From assembly GCA_001781275.1 (NCBI GenBank), contig MFLH01000044.1, positions 1 to 18,078 of the forward strand: DNA of 18,078 nt. The letters are read 5' to 3'. Source of the stretch: Candidatus Kaiserbacteria bacterium RIFCSPHIGHO2_02_FULL_54_11b. GTDB lineage: Bacteria; Patescibacteriota; Minisyncoccia; Phycocordibacterales; UBA2100. This document shows, one piece after another, positions 1-5,689 of the stretch (its first letter is position 1; each line of letters begins with the position of its first letter). A program made the translations under genes and the position numbers. The notes under the pieces were generated by a model. The model did not search any database, had not been told where the DNA came from, and was given only the letters and a program-made list of their open reading frames with translations.

Positions 1-2
1 TT

Positions 3-1373
3 ACAAAATTCTTTCTGAAATGGCAGTACCCTAATGAGATTGAAGAAGGGTACGATGACTTCAATATCAAACCATTCATCGGCACGCTGGCCCTCATCTC
101 TCGGGTGAACGAGTTATGGGCGGGACTCGGTAATAAGCCCGTCGGAATTTCTAAAGTCGAATATAAACTCTTCGTGACGTCACTCATTAGGGCGTCGCAG
201 ATAGGAGAATACGCCGATCGCATAGTAAAATACCGGATTAAAAAGGAATCGCTCAAGGGCAAAGATCAGGCGGACTTCATAAAATTGTTTACTATTGACC
301 GCGCACGTGAAATTTACAGCGCAGCTGGAGATATCGATACTTATCTAAGCGATCTACACGACTACATGGATTCATCCATTCGATATTTTCGTGTCTCAGG
401 ATTGCTTGCGTTGCGGGGCGGAGATACGCATGTTGATATTGCGTCAGACAAACAGGCCGAGGTTGAGAGTATTTTGAGGGTCATTTCGCCGGAAGCTAAA
501 AAATTTAAATCGTACAGCGACTATTTCAACTTTCTGGGCGACATTAGTGTCCCGGAACTTCCGTGGGAAAATGACGCAGATCTAAGAAAAATTAGCAAGA
601 ATCTATCCCGAGTGCTCGCTACTGAGGCTGCACAAACAAAAACCGCTGAATTGAAGAAGGCCGGTACACTGCCGCCAAAAGAGCAGGTGAGCGCTCTGGA
701 GAAGCTGCTAAATGAAACGCGTATCGAAAATCTTCGTAACCTGAAGGGTGACCTCGCGGTGCTCGATGAATGCGTTGAGAGGCTTGTTGGTATAACCGCT
801 AGAACGTATAGTCCGCTAACGGCGAGGCCCTCGCTTGACCTAGAGTGGTATGTATCGCGCGCCTTAATAGTGCTCAATGATGCTATTTCTATTCTGCCGA
901 GTTGCAAGATTGGGGATGATGGAATACCGACAGGCTTCCGCTCGAATGTATCTGACATTGAATGCTCATATATATCATTCGGCATGACAGTCGAAGCAAC
1001 TCTTCTTCTTGGCCGAGATCAATGGTACGCGGAAGGTCAACCTGTTATGCGTCATCTAAGAGATTTCGAAGACAAGCAGACGGGTGGGACCGCCTACTGT
1101 CTCTTCATTGCACCAATTATTCATCGAGATACTCTCAACACCTTTTGGGGAAGTAATACCACTGGTTATGAAGGGAAAAAACAAATCATCATCCCGCTCA
1201 CGCTCCCGCAGTTCGTAGAGATTCTAAAAATTGCTCGACGTAAGTTACAGGATGGAGCTTTCACGCATGAAACCGTGGGCCAACTACTTGCTTCGGTCGC
1301 GTCCAGTATTGGAGAAACCAAGAACCCACACGAATGGCTTGAAACGTTCCCGGGCCACATAAAGGCTTGGTGA
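3..1373 (+). CDS. AlwI-like type IIS restriction endonuclease (5'-truncated by window)
   Basis: The frame is open from base 3 to a TGA at 1371-1373, so the true start lies before the window; the internal GTG at 105 is only the first start-like codon. About 456 residues are visible. Near the N-terminus, VEYKLFVTSLIRA (about bases 156-194) resembles the conserved segment of the AlwI family. The C-terminal part has VEATLLLGRDQW, then AEGQPVMRHL (about 990-1055), FIAPIIHRDTLNTFW (about 1110-1150) and IIPLTLPQFVEIL (about 1186-1224). In AlwI and in the related BstNBI/PleI-type enzymes, the VE-T-L / Q--x-EG-PV-RH block is the metal-dependent nuclease core that cuts double-stranded DNA beside an asymmetric site. 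Family members are usually longer, so about 100 N-terminal residues are probably missing. No methyltransferase lies downstream; one may lie upstream. The family call rests on recalled motifs. The target site cannot be read from sequence. Confidence 0.72.
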   Translation, partial: TKFFLKWQYPNEIEEGYDDFNIKPFIGTLALISRVNELWAGLGNKPVGISKVEYKLFVTSLIRASQIGEYADRIVKYRIKKESLKGKDQADFIKLFTIDRAREIYSAAGDIDTYLSDLHDYMDSSIRYFRVSGLLALRGGDTHVDIASDKQAEVESILRVISPEAKKFKSYSDYFNFLGDISVPELPWENDADLRKISKNLSRVLATEAAQTKTAELKKAGTLPPKEQVSALEKLLNETRIENLRNLKGDLAVLDECVERLVGITARTYSPLTARPSLDLEWYVSRALIVLNDAISILPSCKIGDDGIPTGFRSNVSDIECSYISFGMTVEATLLLGRDQWYAEGQPVMRHLRDFEDKQTGGTAYCLFIAPIIHRDTLNTFWGSNTTGYEGKKQIIIPLTLPQFVEILKIARRKLQDGAFTHETVGQLLASVASSIGETKNPHEWLETFPGHIKAW

Positions 1374-1377
1374 AAGG

Positions 1378-1530
1378 GTGTGTGGAGGCGACGCCTCCCT
1401 TTATGTTCCGGACGAGGAAGTGTGTCGTCTGATGAAAGAACACGAGTGGACGAATAAATGGGGTCGGGTACTATTTGTTTTGCGGGGAGGGGAATCACAC
1501 TGGTACGGGTGCGGGGGATGTGGGGATTGA
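1378..1530 (+). CDS. Possible Cys-rich miniprotein (uncertain)
   Basis: A 50-residue frame starts at a GTG four bases after the endonuclease stop and ends at TGA 1528-1530. An ATG at residue 19 is an alternative start. The product has a CGG near its N-terminus, a natural-looking middle with several Trp residues (HEWTNKWGRV), and a Cys-rich tail HWYGCGGCGD that could be half of a zinc site. Nothing convincing supports initiation: AAAGG abuts the GTG without spacing and there is no promoter. It could be expressed by reinitiation after the upstream stop, be a decayed gene end, or be chance. No family was recognised. Confidence 0.3.
   Translation: MCGGDASLYVPDEEVCRLMKEHEWTNKWGRVLFVLRGGESHWYGCGGCGD
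1384..1402 (+). terminator. Weak hairpin after the endonuclease gene
   Basis: GGAGGC (1384-1389) and GCCTCC (1393-1398) pair around a 3-nt loop and are followed by CTTTAT. The U-run is short, so this would be a weak terminator. It also lies inside the doubtful mini-ORF, so only one of the two readings may be real. Confidence 0.3.
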
Positions 1531-1552
1531 GGAGGGTGGAGAGTTGGGTGCC

Positions 1553-1600
1553 TTGCCCGTCGGGCATCGGGGAGTACAATCTGTTCATTAATACTAATCT
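1553..1600 (+). promoter_or_regulatory. Candidate promoter of the secreted-protein gene
   Basis: TTGCCC (1553-1558), a 16-bp spacer and TACAAT (1575-1580) resemble a sigma-70-type promoter upstream of the start at 1610. A second possible -10, TAATCT (1595-1600), ends 9 nt before the ATG. No Shine-Dalgarno sequence is visible. GCCC/GGGC around GTC (1555-1565) makes a tiny hairpin within the spacer. Confidence 0.4.
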
Positions 1601-1609
1601 TTAAAACGT

Positions 1610-2095
1610 ATGAATCTAACTATGAAATATTCTTGGCTCGCTGCGGCGGTCCTTGGGGTGACATTGCTCGGCGCTACGGCGGTCTCTGCCGCCGGCTTCG
1701 ACCAGTATGGATACAATGAGACGGCGCGTATCTTCAACGGGCTTGCCGACGGCATCGATCGCAATCTCGATGGCACGTATTTCGGCAACACGACCTATGC
1801 GAAAGACAGGATTGTGATGAAGTGGAATGCAGAGTGGGATCGGGGGAACGACGAAGGCTGGGCGAATCCTCCCTATGCCGCTTGGATAGACAATGAGTGG
1901 AACGGCAAGAAAGGTGGTTCCGGCTCGGTGTGGCACTACAAGATCAAGTGGATCGGCGCGTGCACCGATTATGCGACGCTTCCGGACGGCGGCTACTGCA
2001 TCTGGGGACAATTTGAAGTCCTCATGGATCAGGGTACCGACGCTGGGTCGCACTACTGGTTTGCGCGAGCAACACCCAACGGATACGGGAATTAA
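1610..2095 (+). CDS. Secreted protein of unknown function
   Basis: This 161-residue protein begins with a typical Sec signal peptide: Lys near the N-terminus, a hydrophobic run LAAAVLGVTLLGATAV, and an AxA-like cleavage region (VSAA) around residue 28. The mature part opens with GFDQYGYNETARIFNG and is rich in Trp, Tyr, Asn, Gly and Asp. Two Cys residues (GACTDYATLPDGGYCIWG) could form a disulfide outside the membrane. There is no transmembrane segment after the signal, no LPxTG anchor and no lipobox Cys. I recognise no enzyme motif. The start at 1610 gives the better signal peptide; the Met at residue 5 is an alternative. It is a single-gene unit closed by the terminator at 2110-2138, probably an exported surface or binding protein. 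Confidence 0.8.
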   Translation: MNLTMKYSWLAAAVLGVTLLGATAVSAAGFDQYGYNETARIFNGLADGIDRNLDGTYFGNTTYAKDRIVMKWNAEWDRGNDEGWANPPYAAWIDNEWNGKKGGSGSVWHYKIKWIGACTDYATLPDGGYCIWGQFEVLMDQGTDAGSHYWFARATPNGYGN

Positions 2096-2109
2096 TCTCC
2101 CGCTCGAAG

Positions 2110-2138
2110 AAAGACCGCCGGAGAGGCGGTCTTTTTTT
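2110..2138 (+). terminator. Rho-independent terminator
   Basis: A 10-bp stem pairs AAAGACCGCC (2110-2119) with GGCGGTCTTT (2125-2134) around the loop GGAGA. It runs directly into a T-tract (2132-2138). It lies 14 bases after the secreted-protein stop. On the minus strand the same stem sits downstream of the pseudouridine synthase gene with a poorer T-run, so it may act weakly in both directions. Confidence 0.9.
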
Positions 2139-2159
2139 GTCGTGTTTGGTAGCTTTGGG

Positions 2160-2897
2160 CTAAAACCCGAGGGATTGGAGGAAGGTATCGAGTTCGGTGC
2201 CGGAGATGGGGCGGGATTCGCCGGATTTGAGGCCGGCGAGTTGGATGTTCATGATGCGCGTGCGTTTGAGGTGCGAGGTCGCGAGGCCGAAAAAGCCGCA
2301 CATGCGGCGTATCTGATGTTTCTTACCTTCCGTGAGCGTTATCGAAAATTTCCGCTCGCCGAGTATCTGGACCTTGCATGGTTTGGTTACGTAGCCGCCG
2401 ATATCTATTCCTTTCTCCATCTTCGCCTTGAAATTATTCGGCAAGACTTCCGTCGTCATCACCTCATATTCTTTCTCGTGCGCGTATTCTGGATTGAGCA
2501 GCGGGTCGGTGATACGCCCATCGTCGGTGAGGATAATGAGCCCGTAGGAATCTTTGTCGAGCCGGCCGACGGGGAAGACGCCTTCGATGGGCAGAATTTC
2601 TTTTATTTCCTCTTCGCTCTCCTGCGCCGAGTGCGTGATGATGCCGCGCGGTTTGTAGTAGGCGAAGTAGCGGTATTTGGTCTGCCGCCACTTCACTTCC
2701 ACCTTGTCCTTCTCCTGCACCTTATCGCCCAAGACCGCCGGCCGGCCGTTGATAGAGACGAGCCCCTTTTCGATAAGGGTATCAGCCTCGCGCCGTGTGC
2801 AGTATTTCTGCAGCGCCAAGTACTTATTGATGCGCATGGGGAACACTGCCTCTCCAGCCGGAGAGGGTTTTGGAGCTTTGTTTGGTGTGCGATTCAT
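2160..2897 (-). CDS. rluF: 23S rRNA pseudouridine synthase, RluF/RsuA family
   Basis: Converts a uridine of large-subunit rRNA to pseudouridine. With the ATG at 2897 the protein has 245 residues. It has an S4 RNA-binding domain near residues 21-67 (MRINKYLALQKYCTRREAD) and a catalytic domain with GRLDKDSYGLIILTDDG, whose Asp (about residue 114) is the family nucleophile. The C-terminal part has KKHQIRRMCGFFG and LKRTRIMNIQL, both close to RluF. A GTG at 2906 with AAAAGG upstream would add three residues. I prefer the ATG at 2897 because TATAGT ends 7 nt before it, a spacing seen at many genes here. The gene diverges from the winged-helix regulator and shares the palindrome at 2923-2952 with it. 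RluF rather than RluB/RluE is judged from recalled similarity. Confidence 0.87.
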   Translation of the reverse strand: MNRTPNKAPKPSPAGEAVFPMRINKYLALQKYCTRREADTLIEKGLVSINGRPAVLGDKVQEKDKVEVKWRQTKYRYFAYYKPRGIITHSAQESEEEIKEILPIEGVFPVGRLDKDSYGLIILTDDGRITDPLLNPEYAHEKEYEVMTTEVLPNNFKAKMEKGIDIGGYVTKPCKVQILGERKFSITLTEGKKHQIRRMCGFFGLATSHLKRTRIMNIQLAGLKSGESRPISGTELDTFLQSLGF

Positions 2898-2904
2898 AAG
2901 AGGC

Positions 2905-2910
2905 ACTATA
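2905..2910 (-). promoter_or_regulatory. -10 box of rluF
   Basis: On the minus strand TATAGT occupies 2910-2905, leaving 7 nt before the ATG at 2897. This predicts a leaderless or nearly leaderless transcript. No good -35 is seen; the palindrome occupies the region just upstream. Confidence 0.5.
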
Positions 2911-2922
2911 CACCTTTTTTCA

Positions 2923-2952
2923 TATTCTAGTATTTTGCAAAAAACTAGAATA
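2923..2952. promoter_or_regulatory. 30-bp near-perfect palindrome, likely operator
   Basis: Arms TATTCTAG (2923-2930) and CTAGAATA (2945-2952) enclose a core centred on TTTTGCAAAA. Fourteen of fifteen base pairs match around the axis 2937/2938; the only mismatch is 2932/2943. It lies between the -10 boxes of two divergent genes (2905-2910 minus, 2956-2961 plus), where a bound dimeric repressor could block both. The adjacent winged-helix protein is the obvious candidate ligand. It is AT-rich in a GC-rich region. Confidence 0.7.
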
Positions 2953-2954
2953 AG
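2924..2954 (+). repeat. 31-bp direct repeat, copy 1
   Basis: This segment matches 3219-3249 at 29 of 31 positions, with the first 23 identical; only 2947-2948 (AG versus GC) differ. The offset is 295 bases. Read in the phase used by copy 2, copy 1 also encodes ILVFCKKL followed by one residue and TAA, so it could be the relic of a duplicated gene end as well as an operator. Confidence 0.85.
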
Positions 2955-2955
2955 G

Positions 2956-2961
2956 TACTAT
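2956..2961 (+). promoter_or_regulatory. -10 box of the winged-helix gene
   Basis: TACTAT ends 8 nt before the ATG at 2970, predicting a leaderless message. TTGCAA at the palindrome centre (2935-2940) could serve as a -35 with a short 15-bp spacer. Occupancy of the palindrome would then shut this promoter. Confidence 0.5.
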
Positions 2962-2969
2962 GGTTTGAT

Positions 2970-3248
2970 ATGAAGGGGGGAGTAAATTATAGAAGGCTGG
3001 AGCGAGTGGTGAAAGGATTCGCCAATCACCGCCGACTCGAAATTATCAATCTCCTCAAAAAAGAACCGGAACTTTCGCTCAATGAAATATCAGAGCGCCT
3101 CCACATCGGATACGAGAACGCTTCCGATCATGTGCGGAAGATGGCGATTGCTGGGCTTGTTCTCAAACGCAACGAAGGGGTCATGGTTCGGCACAAGCTC
3201 ACACAACGCGCCGAGGACATTCTAGTATTTTGCAAAAAACTGCAATAA
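2970..3248 (+). CDS. Winged helix-turn-helix (ArsR-like) transcriptional regulator
   Basis: This 92-residue DNA-binding protein has an N-terminal helix (ERVVKGFANHRRLEIINLLKKEP) resembling the opening of ArsR-type regulators. A helix-turn-helix follows (LSLNEISERLHIGYENASDHVRKMAIAGLV, about residues 35-64), then a wing (KRNEGVMVRHKLT) and a final helix. It has no visible Cys or His metal site and no ligand-binding domain; the single Cys is near the C-terminus. Such proteins bind palindromes as dimers, and one lies just upstream at 2923-2952. Autoregulation is the simplest inference, together with control of rluF and possibly the GIY-YIG gene. The start has no Shine-Dalgarno but a -10 box 8 nt upstream. 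The last nine codons and the stop coincide with repeat copy 2. Confidence 0.82.
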   Translation: MKGGVNYRRLERVVKGFANHRRLEIINLLKKEPELSLNEISERLHIGYENASDHVRKMAIAGLVLKRNEGVMVRHKLTQRAEDILVFCKKLQ

Positions 3249-3249
3249 G
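3219..3249 (+). repeat. 31-bp direct repeat, copy 2 (end of regulator gene)
   Basis: This is the second copy of 2924-2954. Its dyad is degraded: 11 of 15 pairs match, because the right arm reads CTGCAATA instead of CTAGAATA. It covers the final codons and stop of the regulator gene. It starts 47 bases before the GIY-YIG ATG (3266), while copy 1 starts 46 bases before the regulator ATG (2970). It could be a weaker operator for the nuclease gene. Confidence 0.8.
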
Positions 3250-3265
3250 AGGCTTCGGGACACCT

Positions 3266-3508
3266 ATGTATCACTTCGTCTATATTCTTGAATGCGCGGA
3301 CAAGACGCTCTACGTGGGCAGCACCACTGATCTCGAGAAGCGCCTGAGGCAGCACAACGGCGCGAAAGCGGGTGCGCATTACACCAAAATTCGCCGGCCG
3401 GTCGTGCTCAAATACTCCGAGCGGTTCCGCACGCTCGCGAAAGCGCGGGCACGGGAAGCCGCTATCAAACGCCTCACGCGGAAAGAGAAATTGGAATTGA
3501 TACGATAA
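3266..3508 (+). CDS. GIY-YIG nuclease superfamily protein (UPF0213/YhbQ-like)
   Basis: This 80-residue single-domain protein has the GIY-YIG core near the N-terminus: VYILEC, then TLYVGSTTDLEKRLRQHN, with Tyr6, Tyr16, Arg27 and Asn31 at family positions. AREAAIKRLTRKEKLELI follows, with the metal-binding Glu at about residue 64. The fold cleaves DNA phosphodiester bonds, but the cellular role of these short free-standing members is not settled. The frame extends upstream to a TTG at 3230; I take the ATG at 3266, where homology begins. The start lies 18 bases after the regulator stop, with neither a Shine-Dalgarno nor a close -10. It is probably co-transcribed with the regulator or driven from repeat copy 2. 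Confidence 0.88.
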   Translation: MYHFVYILECADKTLYVGSTTDLEKRLRQHNGAKAGAHYTKIRRPVVLKYSERFRTLAKARAREAAIKRLTRKEKLELIR

Positions 3509-3514
3509 CGCTCC

Positions 3515-3676
3515 CTATGCCTCGCCGCGCCACCACGCGCGCCCGTCCACATCGTCATCAGGCGTTTCCTTTTTTGATTCATCCGGCTTTTTCGGCGGAA
3601 TAGGCGGCTTTTTGTTGTTCTTCTTGGCCGCGGCTTTGCGTGCGGCGGCATTTTCGAGCCACTCTTCGTGTTCCAT
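3515..3676 (-). CDS. Small charged protein of unknown function
   Basis: This 53-residue frame begins MEHEEWLENAAARKAAAK and continues with a Lys/Pro-rich stretch (KKPPIPPKKPDESKK), an acidic DDDVDG and the C-terminus RAWWRGEA. An amphipathic N-terminal helix, a flexible basic-proline linker and an aromatic tail give it real protein character. A perfect TATAAT on the minus strand (3697-3692) stands 15 nt upstream, with TTTAGC as a possible -35 at 17-bp spacing. It is convergent with the GIY-YIG gene (6-base gap) and divergent from the formyltransferase gene. No family was recognised. The short frame keeps some doubt, but the promoter and the filling of an otherwise empty gap support it. Confidence 0.6.
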   Translation of the reverse strand: MEHEEWLENAAARKAAAKKNNKKPPIPPKKPDESKKETPDDDVDGRAWWRGEA

Positions 3677-3691
3677 GTCTCTCATTCGGCA

Positions 3692-3697
3692 ATTATA
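3692..3697 (-). promoter_or_regulatory. -10 box (TATAAT) of the small charged protein
   Basis: The plus-strand ATTATA is a consensus TATAAT on the minus strand, 15 nt before the ATG at 3676. The expected transcript would have a very short leader. Confidence 0.5.
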
Positions 3698-3713
3698 GTA
3701 CAGCCGTCTACAA

Positions 3714-3722
3714 TGCTAAACT
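3714..3722 (+). promoter_or_regulatory. Extended -10 of the formyltransferase gene
   Basis: TGC-TAAACT forms an extended -10 (TGnTANNNT) ending 6 nt before the ATG at 3729. TACAAT at 3709-3714 is an alternative -10. No Shine-Dalgarno is present, so a leaderless transcript is likely. Confidence 0.45.
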
Positions 3723-3728
3723 TTTCCC

Positions 3729-4508
3729 ATGGGCATCGTCTATATCACCTTGCCGGGGCCTGAACAGCGGGCATTTGCCAACGCGCTCCACAAAGCGACC
3801 GGCGGGGGAGTTGATTTGGTTATCATTACAAAGCCAAGGTCACAAAAGGCCGGTCGGCTTCGCCGCGTGCTCACTGCAGTGCGCTCGGGCGCCTTCCTGC
3901 AGGAAATATTCTACGGCGTCCTATTGCGTATGAGCAGAAAGACCCGCGAGGTGCTCGCGTATCTCCGCGCGACTTCCTTTTCCGCCACTTCGTACGATCC
4001 GCCCACTCTCGAGGTCGAGGATGTCAACGACGCAAAGACCGAGGCGCGTCTCAAAGAGCTCGCGCCGGAGCTCATCGTGCTCTGGACCGGCGCCATACTT
4101 CGGCCGAATATTTTGGCAACGGCAAAAAAGGTTATCAACTTCCACACCGGCATCTTGCCGTATTACCGAGGCTCCGTGGCGAATCAGTTCGCTGTATTGC
4201 GGCGCGACACAAAGCGCATCGGGAGCACCATTCACTTTGTCGTCGCCGGCGTCGATAGGGGTGACATCATCGCGCAGGCATACGGGGATACGACAAAACC
4301 TCCGCGAGAGATGTTTTGCGAGCTCAACGACGCGAGCCTCAATCTCTACATAGACATCGCCAGAAAAATCCTTGCCGGAGAGGATGTCCACCGACACGCG
4401 CAAGATCAGAAGGAAGGGGAATTCTTTGCGCTGAAGGATTGGACGAATCGTATGCGGTGGAAACTCGGCCGGCAGCTTGTGCGGTGGGAGCGGACGGGAA
4501 AATTCTAA
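3729..4508 (+). CDS. Formyltransferase-fold protein (Fmt/GART-like)
   Basis: This 259-residue protein of the formyl-transferase fold uses 10-formyltetrahydrofolate in characterised relatives. The active-site block NFHTGILPYYRG (residues 137-148) supplies Asn137 and His139, and GVDRGDII supplies Asp176. Together they match the Asn-His-Asp triad of GART and methionyl-tRNA formyltransferase. It lacks the C-terminal OB-fold domain of Fmt, and its first 100 residues differ from both Fmt and GART. The substrate is therefore open; a sugar-nucleotide amine or another small molecule is possible. The C-terminus is basic and Trp-rich (WTNRMRWKLGRQLVRWERTGKF), which could bind nucleic acid or membrane. 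Its stop overlaps that of the convergent tgt gene by four bases. It is probably not the housekeeping Fmt. Confidence 0.8.
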   Translation: MGIVYITLPGPEQRAFANALHKATGGGVDLVIITKPRSQKAGRLRRVLTAVRSGAFLQEIFYGVLLRMSRKTREVLAYLRATSFSATSYDPPTLEVEDVNDAKTEARLKELAPELIVLWTGAILRPNILATAKKVINFHTGILPYYRGSVANQFAVLRRDTKRIGSTIHFVVAGVDRGDIIAQAYGDTTKPPREMFCELNDASLNLYIDIARKILAGEDVHRHAQDQKEGEFFALKDWTNRMRWKLGRQLVRWERTGKF

Positions 4509-5641
4509 AGTTCGTCGTTCTTGATGCGCGTGCGGAGCTTTTCGGCCTGCGCATTGAAAAAGTGGAGGTTGTGGTAGGAGGCGAGCTTCATGCCGGTCAT
4601 TTCATGCGCGCGCAAAAGGTGGCAGATGTACGCGCGGGAATACGTGGCACAGATGTCGCATTTACATTTCGGATCGAGTGGTTTCTGGTCGGTGAGATAG
4701 CGGCGGTTGCGGATGTCGAATCGTCCGAGCGAAGTGAAGATGACGCCCCGACGCGCATAGTGCGTCGGGGCGATGCAATCAAAGGTGTCGCCGCCTGCGC
4801 TCGCGATGTAGGGGAAATCTTCCGGATGCCCGACGCCGAGCACATGTCGCGGCTTTTCTTGCGGAAGCACTGCATGCACAGCTGAGAGCATTTTTTTAAG
4901 CGAGCGTTTGTCGTAGCCGAATTCCCCGCCGATGCCAAAGCCTTGAAACGGCATCGCCCCGATTATTTTTGCGCTCTCGATACGCAGTGGTGCGAAGTTG
5001 CCGCCCTGCACAATGCCGTAGAGCGCTTGCTTCGTCTTGTGTGCTTTGATGCACATGCCGGCCCAGCGGTGCGTCCGCTCCAGCGATGTGCGCATGTATT
5101 CTTTGCCCGCGAGCGGGGAGGGGCATTCGTCGAAGGCGAAGATGATGTCTGCGCCGAGCGCTTCTTGGATGCGGATGGATTCTCTGGGCCCGAGAAAGAG
5201 CGCTTCGCCGTCGATGGGCGAGCGGAAGTGTACGCCGTCGTCCGTGATCTTGATGTTGGTCGGCTGGGTGCCTTCGGGGATTTTGCGCTCAGGCTCTTCT
5301 TTCAAAATTTTTCCGACGCCATGATCCGTTCCAAAGCCGAGGCTAAATACCTGAAAACCGCCCGAATCGGTCATCAACGGCCGCTTCCACTGCATGAATC
5401 GGTGGAGACCGCCTGCCTTTTTCACGAGCTTCTCGCCCGGGGCGGTGTGGAGGTGATAGGTATTGCAGATGAGAACTTGCGCGCCGACCTCGGCGACCTC
5501 GTCGCTCTCGAGCGTGCGCACGGTCGCGCGTGTGGCGACGGGGACAAAGGCGGGTGTCTCGATCTCGCCGTGCGGCGTCTTTATCACACCGAGCCGCGCG
5601 CGGGATTTTTTAGACTTTTTTAATATCTTGAATTCGAACAT
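4505..5641 (-). CDS. tgt: Queuine/preQ1 tRNA-ribosyltransferase
   Basis: Exchanges guanine 34 of GUN-anticodon tRNAs for preQ1 (or queuine), an early step in queuosine formation. The 378 residues carry TDSGGFQ (Asp92), FDECPSP (170-176), YGIVQGG (208-214), GIGGEFG and the nucleophile Asp288 in DTFDCIAPT. The zinc site is Cys326, Cys328, Cys331 and His357, with exactly the classical spacing. Two oddities: about 25 extra residues sit between FSLG and KITDDGVHF relative to the E. coli enzyme, and the tRNA-binding PTR motif reads PTH. TATCCT ends 7 nt before the ATG. No other queuosine genes are in the window, so the base may be salvaged. The gene diverges from obg and converges on the formyltransferase gene. 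Confidence 0.96.
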   Translation of the reverse strand: MFEFKILKKSKKSRARLGVIKTPHGEIETPAFVPVATRATVRTLESDEVAEVGAQVLICNTYHLHTAPGEKLVKKAGGLHRFMQWKRPLMTDSGGFQVFSLGFGTDHGVGKILKEEPERKIPEGTQPTNIKITDDGVHFRSPIDGEALFLGPRESIRIQEALGADIIFAFDECPSPLAGKEYMRTSLERTHRWAGMCIKAHKTKQALYGIVQGGNFAPLRIESAKIIGAMPFQGFGIGGEFGYDKRSLKKMLSAVHAVLPQEKPRHVLGVGHPEDFPYIASAGGDTFDCIAPTHYARRGVIFTSLGRFDIRNRRYLTDQKPLDPKCKCDICATYSRAYICHLLRAHEMTGMKLASYHNLHFFNAQAEKLRTRIKNDEL

Positions 5642-5648
5642 CTTGCAC

Positions 5649-5654
5649 AGGATA
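5649..5654 (-). promoter_or_regulatory. -10 box of tgt
   Basis: On the minus strand TATCCT occupies 5654-5649, leaving 7 nt to the ATG at 5641. There is no Shine-Dalgarno. The tgt-obg divergent gap is only 48 bases, so the two promoters are back to back. Confidence 0.4.
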
Positions 5655-5674
5655 CCCTAAAATAAGCCCAATTG

Positions 5675-5683
5675 TGATAGCAT
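5675..5683 (+). promoter_or_regulatory. Extended -10 of obg
   Basis: TGA-TAGCAT fits an extended -10 and ends 6 nt before the ATG at 5690. TAAAAT at 5658-5663 is an alternative that would give a short leader. No Shine-Dalgarno is seen. Confidence 0.4.
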
Positions 5684-5689
5684 GCGGGC

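Noticed and set aside
2898..2906. GTG start of rluF at 2906
   Set aside because: It has AAAAGG 6 nt upstream and remains possible, but it overlaps the TATAGT box; the ATG at 2897 fits the spacing used by other genes. The difference is only three residues.
1893..2930. 345-residue open frame on the plus strand
   Set aside because: It crosses the secreted-protein gene, its terminator and the antisense of rluF. The overlapping annotated genes have clear homology or a signal peptide.
3230..3265. TTG start extending the GIY-YIG protein by 12 residues
   Set aside because: It overlaps the regulator's coding end and repeat copy 2; homology starts at the ATG at 3266.
4316..4885. 189-residue plus-strand frame downstream of the formyltransferase triad
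   Set aside because: It runs through the formyltransferase 3' end and antisense to tgt, with no recognisable domain.
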